Shown one piece after another: positions 56,730 to 64,000 of a stretch of DNA of 64,000 nt (position 1 is its first letter; the number at the start of each line of letters is the position of its first letter). Under the pieces are notes generated by a model. That model saw nothing but the letters and a program-made list of their open reading frames with translations. It was not told the origin of the DNA and made no database searches. Position numbers and translations under genes: made by a program. Origin of the DNA: Hyalella azteca (lineage: Eukaryota; Arthropoda; Malacostraca; Amphipoda; Hyalellidae); assembly GCF_000764305.2 (NCBI RefSeq), contig NW_025936356.1, positions 281,148 to 345,147 on the forward strand, written 5' to 3'.

Positions 56730-59700
56730 GGAACGCTCTGTCGCCGACGGCAGATAAACGTGTAGATGGAACAAACAAGTATTCTAAATCAAAATCTATC
56801 ATAGGTGCATGAATTCAGATGTGTGAATTTCCTGTATTTGTATTATTGAAAGAGAATCACTTATCAAATCAATAATAATTTATTGATGCCGCAAAACATA
56901 ATATGATGATCTGTACACGTGCAGACGCAGTTCATCGATTATTTCAGTGAATGAGAGACCAAACTCTCCACGAAGCAAAACATATCCTATCAACGTCTAA
57001 GTGCACGCCGCGCAGGTGTTCGTTAAGCTGACAAAGCAGAATACAGAGACAATCAATCATAACTTATTTGCTGGGAAAACGGAATGCCGCTTGAATAATG
57101 AACATTGATCTGGCAAATCGAAGCACCTTCTATAGACTAGCAATTAACATAGTACCACTTGCTATAGTCACCCTCGCGTGGCGCGGAGGAGAGTATGATC
57201 AGATGCTAGTGCCAGATAACCCTCGTGACGGCAACAATGGCCGTCAATTTTTAACAAGACTGTGAGTAAGTAAAAGTCAAAAGATAATGGTACAGCTGGT
57301 ATGATAATGATGTAGAAATATGGTGAGACATAGTGACATTGACGACATATGCGCATTAGTATCGATGAAAGTATGCGTAATAAATGATGCTGTAAAGTTT
57401 TAAGCGGATATAATATAAATCATAATCAAAGTTCCGTAGATTCCGAGTGCATCATTCTTTTCGTGCGTAATTATTTTCAGAAATAAAATGAAAACGCAAA
57501 GAAATCAATCCAAAACTGAATATCTGTGCAAAAATAGTTTGAAGAAACAGAATATATTTGTGCAGAATCATAATATATTAGAAATGTTTACGCATAGGTA
57601 CGTTTATGCGTGAAACAAATACATCACTGTACAGACGCAGGCGTGTGCAGTGATAACTTTTTTTTTTGTTGGAATAGTGAGTGTAGGAGGCCTTTTAAAA
57701 AAAATAATAAAATATAACTTCTGTTGTTATTAAAATTCCGTGATGTAATTTAGGAGGCACAATACTCTTCACAGTGCATCATAATTTAACTTGACTTTTT
57801 CATGGGAAAGTTATACGACAATGAGGAAAAGTTCAATTCTGGGATTGGGCTCGACCGAGTACGAATTCTGACAGAGCTTGCAGCGTTGCGATGTGAAAAT
57901 AAATGTCTGTATTTAATTTCGCGCCAATAAATTTTAATTTCATGATTTATACAGGCGATGGAGAAAAAAATTTGATGCTTGTCCACATTTATGTTTTTCT
58001 GAGCGCTGAGAAGCCTTCTGGTCACGCGTACAGAAGAGCAATACGAAGAGGAAGCGATTTAATCGTATTGCCAATTCAGGCAGTATTCGTATTAAGGTAG
58101 CGTGCGCGAACCGAATGCAAACATAAGTTCATATGATAGATAAGAAAATAATACCCATTCATGGAATTGTGGAGACGTTTCCTTTAATGGAGGTTTTGTT
58201 GAAGATGAAAGCGTAATTTTCGTTAAAAGGAAAAATGTTAGTAGGAGTAACGCTCTAGTCACCAATAAAACTTTCATTTAAAAAAGTATTCACAACGCTA
58301 CACCCCATCGTCTCATAGTTAATTTTGAAAATATTACTCATCCAGCCCCAATTAGGAGGGCAAGATTATATTTTAAGACTGCATTACGAAACTGATAAAA
58401 AATATTTATTCTCAAATAAAATTGTATGCAACAAATATGAACAAAATTGTCAGAATAAATGTTTTAAAAAAAAATTTAAACAATAATTCGCTGGTTTTAT
58501 ATTCCATATGATTTTATATTCCATATAAGGCGATCTAAAGCCCACAGGATATTTGATCTTCAAGAGTATTTTTGTTTAAAAATATATACCACTCCTTCAT
58601 GATCAATAAAGTATTCACGCATACTACGCAAAGCATTTAAGTATTGGACGGCATTCAAGAACGTGTTCATTTTGCATGAATTGAATTATTTATTCTATTT
58701 CCGAATAAACACTTGAAAGACAATGAGATCCCTACGTCATGTAAACATAAAAAATGTAGCATTAGACAATTTTTCTTTTTAGACAGGAAAAAGTGCCTTC
58801 AAATCGTCTAAATTGGTGAACAATACTAATAAATCTATAAACTTTAGTTTGTTACGATGAACGAAATTTTTTATCCTTATCTAAGGAATCATGATAGTAG
58901 ACAAGTTCAAATATTTTTTGGGGAGAGGCATGCAAATAGTCAAGAAACCGCATAAGAACGAATAGCATGAAATGTGGAGCTGCTGCTTTAGCTGCACTAA
59001 CTAATGTGGGGCGAATCACCGGGAGTCATCGGAAGAAGATTTGCCTCTGCTTCGGTTCATGCTCATTGGCACCTACCAAGCAGTGTAGCAGCCAACATCG
59101 TGTTGCATCATTTAAACTTTTTTAATTACTTATTTTTAGTTTTTTGTAGGAACAAACCTGGAAAGTTTTCTTTTTTCTTTAATTTAACGAGTCGCAAAAA
59201 TTCAACGAGTCCCAAAAATTCAACGAGTCTCAAAAATTCATCCGGAAAAACAAGCGTGGGTGAGTTGTGATAAAATAATTTAATAATATCAATTAATATT
59301 ATTTGGAGAGAAGCCTCTGTAATTCAAATAACTATAAGTCGGTCCCCGCTAAAAAGTTCTATCATATGTGCAGCGTTAAATGCCTACACAAAAATAAAAT
59401 AATCTTGCGTTTGATACAGTAAAATATCACTAAGGAATCATTGAAGGCTTCGGTATCATTGACCTGGGCCAGTTATGCACTTGAACTCATGAATTTGTAA
59501 AGAACGAAAACCATCTCTACTGAGTGATGCATTATAAAGTGCAATATAACTATCAGGCTCATCGTATATAACAATCGGGCGCATTCAGGCGCACCGTATA
59601 AACTCCGCTGCAAAGAACAGGCGTTCAAATCTTCATTGAATTATAAATCGTTTCTACATTAGCACTTCATGATTTTGTTGCTTGTTCAAATGCATAATTT

Positions 59701-59889
59701 ATTTGTGGTTTTATTATTGAAAATGTGATGAGTATCGCACCGAAATAAATCGACAATCGACAAATTGAAAGTGTTTATAGACTACTTTCAATGTGGAGAG
59801 GCGACCAGTTGAATGGAGATAAGCCAGCTAAAAGTAGTAGCAGGTAACATGAATTATATAAGAAAGCACATATTACTTGAGTCACTGAC
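56730..59889 (-). other. Intron, missing Ig1 middle not found
   Basis: AT-rich sequence. I searched the minus strand for the second half of Ig1 (a Cys-containing strand F) and did not find it. Three copies of an 18-base unit containing AAAAATTCAACGAGTC lie at about 59190-59245. Confidence 0.5.
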
Positions 59890-60055
59890 CAGTGTATAGG
59901 CGTGTCGATCCCGTCTTTGTACCACAGCTGCTCAGCTCACTGATCTGTGTATAGGCGTGCCAGCACGTGGCGGTCGTTGGTGTGCAGCGGAGTGACGTCG
60001 CAAGGCAGGAACACTCGGCCTCCCTTCACCCCCAGCACGGCGTGAATCGGACCAC
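59890..60055 (-). CDS. Side-like receptor exon: first half of Ig1, with in-frame stop
   Basis: Minus-strand exon with acceptor TTCATTGTTAG and donor GTCAGT. It encodes GPIHAVLGVKGGRVFLPCDV, TPLHTNDRHVL, then LWYKDGIDTPIH and two bases of a Trp codon (phase 2). The strand B Cys and the LWYKDG motif match Ig1 of Sidestep proteins. Between VL and LWYKDG lie 33 extra bases (59929-59961) encoding ARLYTDQ, a TGA stop and AEQ. They closely copy the exon's own end and donor region (CACGCCTATACAC followed by CAGTGA). Without them the Cys-to-Trp spacing is right for the family. The TGA would end translation unless the 33 bases are spliced out, mis-assembled or polymorphic. Signal-peptide exons should lie at higher coordinates and were not seen. 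Confidence 0.8.
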
Positions 60056-60548
60056 CTAACAATGAAGATATAATCGTCAATGAGTTAACTTCATCACAGA
60101 ACATTTAATTGCATAAATTAGTAGATCCACATCAACTCGTTGCAATCAACTATTATGCGAACAAAATGAACGCTTCAGCTACTAGGCACAACTTTAGTAA
60201 AAGAAAAAAGTAGTCGTTTCGGTATCAATAATGAACAAAGTGAAGAATAAAATAAGATCTGAGCGAGCCTCCGAATATAAATTTGTTTTTAAATGGGGCA
60301 GTAAGTAGTGAAAGAACGATATGATTTTTGGAGATGCATGGCCAGAGTGACTACTACATAAATATACTACGGTATCCCCTCTATATCACATTTACTCATT
60401 GTCAATTTTCGCTGGAAGTGCTGCTGTGGCATGTTTGTTTAAAGAACATAAGTCTGCGCTTACAACTTAGCACTATGCAAATTGTTTAATACCATACAAA
60501 TTACAAGATCACCCTGCAAATACTCAGCAGCAGGCAAATAGACTACTT
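60056..60548. other. No gene seen
   Basis: AT-rich sequence upstream of the Ig1 exon, with no exon or promoter recognised. Confidence 0.5.
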
Positions 60549-61960
60549 TATAGGGTAACATGGGGCAGCGAGCCCACTGCGGGTCATGGGCCCATAGCGG
60601 GTTTGTCGCTAATTAAGTATGGCAGATATTGGTCCGTGTTCTCTACCGCCGGTCGACAGTTTCACTGGGATGAAGTGTACGGATTTACGTTTTGCTAAGT
60701 GTTTGCGTTATTAAGTTATTTGTGAATAACTGTTTTAGCCCAGATAAAATTTTTTTTGCTGCTAAATTAAACTGTTCTCGATTATTGTAGATGAAGCTTT
60801 TTGAAATTACTGTGAATTATATTTTGAAAGTAATATTTATAGGGATAATTTTGAGATCAAGTTTAGACTATTAGCTTTTAAAATAAAATGTTGACACGAC
60901 ATAAATTGAAATGATACCCAGTGAGGCAACGGGCCCACGCGTGTCACGGGGCAAAGCGCCCATGGTGAAGTCTTGTGTTATAGGTACATCATTAGATTTG
61001 TTTCAATGACCTTTTCAAAACTATGACTAGCTTTTTGAATTACAAATTACACTTCATATTGCATGATTTTTTTGATTTGCCGCCTCAAGGCAGCATGCAG
61101 GTTTAATTTCTAGTTATGCGTATTTATGACCCTTAATCGATTTATTGATTCTTGCCTTGCCAAAAGTTGATTTCAGTCAACACCAATGAGCCAAAAGTTG
61201 ATGAGTTTCATGGTGTTGGCTGAAATCACGATTAGGTACGAATTCTCTGCACATAATATCTGGATTATGGACGAAGCTGGAACGAAGTTTTTTTTCTGAT
61301 CAACTAATTATATTTTTTCTAGTCAATTAATGATACATTTTTTCGTATCAATGACGAATTTTTTATCGCAAGGATATATTTTTCAAGTCAAATATATATT
61401 GAAATCACGATTAGGTACGAATTCTCTGCACATAATATCTGGATTATGGACGAAGCTGGAACGAAGTTTTTTTCTGATCAACTAATTATATTTTTTCTAG
61501 TCAATTAATGATACATTTTTTCATATCAATGACGAATTTTTATCGCAAGGGTATATTTTTCAAGTCAAATATATATATTTTTTGTCAATGAAATATTTTT
61601 CTTCACGTCAGTGATAGATTTTTTAAGCCAAGAGTACATTTTCTTCAAAATAAGGACATGATTTTTTGAGTTGTTAATAAATGAATGAATGTCATATTTT
61701 TTATTACATTTTTCTTATTTTTAACTGTAAAGTGTTGTTTTATCACTTTTAAACGAAAAATATGCAATTGTGGTAAAGGGACCAAGGGTGGGCCCCTTTC
61801 CCCAAGCCCATGGGCCCATTGCTCCAGGGGTGGGGCAATGGGCCCATTTTGACACTTTTTACAAAATTGGGTTTCATTAAAAACTGAATGAATCTATAGG
61901 CGTCTAATTCACATCATACATTCCTCATTAGTTGTACCTTTAAACAAAACAAAGAAACCA
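60549..61960. mobile_element. 1.3 kb TIR element, GGGGCAA family, copy 2, truncated
   Basis: It begins TATAGGGTAACATGGGGCAG like the element at 20160 and follows it almost base for base to about 61960, in the same orientation. There the match stops (after AAACAAAACAAAG) and the last 75-95 bases with the right TIR are missing. It has an internal tandem duplication of about 180 bases (61200-61390 and 61391-61570, each with CACAATATCTGG-like sequence around CACATAATATCTGG) that the first copy lacks. The same GGGGCAATGGGCCC-type motifs are kept near 60565, 60930 and 61800-61850. Confidence 0.88.
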
Positions 61961-62442
61961 CTCGCGCGTACGGCTGCCCGACAGACGCGAGTCGTGACTG
62001 CACAAAAATATAATTCATCAACAGCATTAGCCATAGTTAAAGCCTTTTATAAGTGTAGAATTTTGAGGTAAACAATTTATTTTATTTTTATACAATTAGC
62101 ATTGGTGGTGTCCATGTAGTATAAAATTATAGAATATTTGCCAGCAATCTCATGGGTGGAAATAATTGGTAATGATGCCCTTCAATTTTTGTACAAATTT
62201 GAGTGTAATTTGCTACCGTACGTGAATAAAAAGAAGCAGAGGAATTTAAGACCTCGACCCAGACACACCTACAAGTGAAATAAATAAAAATTCATTAACA
62301 AATCTGATTAATATTTGTTGATCATTTTTGTGACCAGCTTCACTAAGCCGTCATAAAATATGACTGGCAGAAGTTAATTACGATCTCGGACGCAGAACAA
62401 ACGTCACTCCCTCTGCAGATCATTTCGCCCATCTCATACAGC
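61961..62442. other. No gene seen
   Basis: Spacer between the truncated TIR element and the TTAA MITE. AT-rich, nothing recognised. Confidence 0.5.
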
Positions 62443-62446
62443 TTAA

Positions 62447-63310
62447 GGGGAGCGTCTGGCCACTTTTTTTCTCGGCTGTTTACAGATGGATCATTTTGAA
62501 ATTTGTTACACCATTGTAAAACCGAAAAATAGACAGCTTTTATTCATGTCCATTTTTCGAAAAAAATGAAAGAACACGACCAAAAAAGGGGGTGCTGTAG
62601 AAATCAATCTCCTCCTAGGATTTTGAAGCTACCACATTGAGACGCATATCATTCGATGCGTAAAGACCATATCTATCGATGTATGGTAGCTTTTTTCGAA
62701 AGTCGAATTTTTGTGGATGGGGGAGCATTTGCAAAATGTTCAAATTTTTTTCGATTTTCCCCTATTTCCCCTCCCTTTTTTCAAATATTTTCAAAACTAT
62801 AACGAAATTTAAAAAAAATCATAAATCGATAGATATTTTAATTGCAAATCGAATGGTATATGTCTCATCGCTGTAGCTTCAAAACTGTAGGAGGAGATAG
62901 GTTTGCATGCAATGACAATAAGTTAATTGTTCAGTAGAGCCTGACAAAGTCCCGGGCGCCTCGAAATAAGCGTTCAAGGTGGCAATAATGCAAGACTAGG
63001 CGATACTGGAGCTCAATTCCTGTCAAGGATGGTGTGAACGACGACACGCAATTCCTCCCGTACAACTGCAGGCGGGTAATTGAAGCACATCATATGTGGA
63101 CTAGCTATTTAAGTATGCTACCGGGAATTTCCGCCTATCTTTAATGTGAAAGAACTCCATCACCCCCCACCCGTTCGCGATCTGTCGTGAACGCATAAAT
63201 CAACGTACAGAGATGATTTTGGTACCGTTGGATAGAGCAGAATGTCAGCTTCAAAATGAGACTAAAAACCGGAAAAGCCAAAATTCAAAAGTTTTGGCCA
63301 GACGCTCTCC
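62447..63310. mobile_element. TTAA-flanked MITE, copy 2
   Basis: An 864-base element with 16-base inverted ends GGGGAGCGTCTGGCCA (one mismatch) and TTAA on both sides (62443-62446 and 63311-63314). It is homologous throughout to the element at 28542-29417, but the two have different distal TIR sequence: GGGGAGC is shared, then GTCTGGCCA against ATATCGGTC. They therefore represent two subfamilies. The interior has poly-A/T-rich arms and no transposase. Its right end is included in the segmental duplication. Confidence 0.9.
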
Positions 63311-64000
63311 TTAAGTTAGAAACAAGCAGTTAATAAGTCGATGTTTATTTTCCAAATGACAGCAAACTTCAACAGTTAATTAACCGCCGAACGCATTGAG
63401 CGTTAATGAAGTCGGATTACCACTGAATAATTAACATTTGGAAATGTAATGCTCATTTACGATTGTGAAACTAACAAAAATAATTGTTTCGTCCGTCTCT
63501 TTCAAAACAGTGTGATTATGCTCTAATGCAGTGTGTCTTCATAAATATGAAGCAGGCGTCGTGGCGCTGAAGCCTAGATGATTCGTCATTTTCGAAATTG
63601 GATGTACGTAATGAAACTTTGTATTTACGGAACTTTTGTAGAAGTTTTAATGAAATTCGCCAGCCGTGCAAGCAAGCTTCGACTAGCATCAATCAGAGTG
63701 AGGCCTGAATTAATAATGAAATATTTTCCAATAAATCTTTGCCGCGACTCACCTCCCGAACCACCACACAATCACGCCGCTAATTATTTGCTGTCAGACT
63801 AGCGGGAATTAGCATGGGGCCAGGGGGGGGGTGTCAGCGTCCAGGGAATGCATCGCCTGATCTCGTATATGATTAAGCCGTGTATGATTTCATTGCTTGC
63901 AGACTTTTTAACCAAGATAGTCCATTCTCATGATACTAAAGTTCGATTAAGTTCAGAATGTTCACTCTCTCCTATTCTCAGACGAGTATTTAATGACAGT
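63257..64000. repeat. Segmental duplication, copy 2, running off the window
   Basis: Direct repeat of 55488-56427 without the SINE-like insertion. It starts within the TTAA MITE and extends at least to the last base of the window, so the unit is longer than 744 bases. It includes a G run (near 63822-63831) shared with copy 1 and the 74-codon frame at 63578-63802, which I do not consider a gene. Confidence 0.88.

Overview
This is eukaryotic DNA. Genes are sparse and split by long introns, and most of the window is repeats, transposon remains and AT-rich sequence with no coding signal. Five short minus-strand exons encode parts of an immunoglobulin-superfamily protein that resembles the arthropod Sidestep (Side) axon-guidance receptors. 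That match, a degenerate TTAGG-type tract and the transposon mix point to an arthropod, with a crustacean as my guess. There are no operons, phage genes, CRISPR arrays, rRNAs or convincing tRNAs.

Layout. Positions 1-17.4 kb are crowded with minisatellites (units of 12-77 bp), and two undetermined bases each sit exactly where two unrelated arrays meet. The same stretch holds the 3' end of a Penelope-like element (PLE) with a hammerhead-like motif, and a CR1/jockey-type LINE interrupted by a solo LTR. At 18.8-21.5 kb there is a second broken LINE, then a 1.3 kb element with terminal inverted repeats (TIRs). A piggyBac element that has lost its catalytic centre lies at 25.7-27.8 kb, and a MITE with TTAA flanks at 28.5-29.4 kb.

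From 29.5 to 60.1 kb runs the Side-like gene on the minus strand. In transcript order its pieces are 59890-60055 (Ig1, first half), 55436-55458 (end of Ig1), 44355-44465 and 35306-35509 (Ig2), and 29485-29636 (Ig3, first half). The last four join in phase. Its introns hold a PLE split by a 1.2 kb fold-back element, a second type of 1.3 kb TIR element, a perfect 24-bp hairpin, a telomere-like tract and one copy of a segmental duplication. The Ig1 exon carries a duplication with an in-frame stop. The middle of Ig1 was not found, and a duplicated block starts about 30 bases from where it should be. The locus may therefore be damaged, or incomplete as assembled.

Positions 60.5-64 kb hold a second copy of the first 1.3 kb TIR family, a second TTAA MITE and the second copy of the duplicated block, which runs off the window.

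The most unusual signals are these: two different 1.3 kb TIR families share one motif grammar (GGGGYAA, a short spacer, GGRCC) repeated in both orientations; hammerhead-like PLE ends recur, one pair as a palindrome; and two splice donors of the same gene have been tandemly duplicated.
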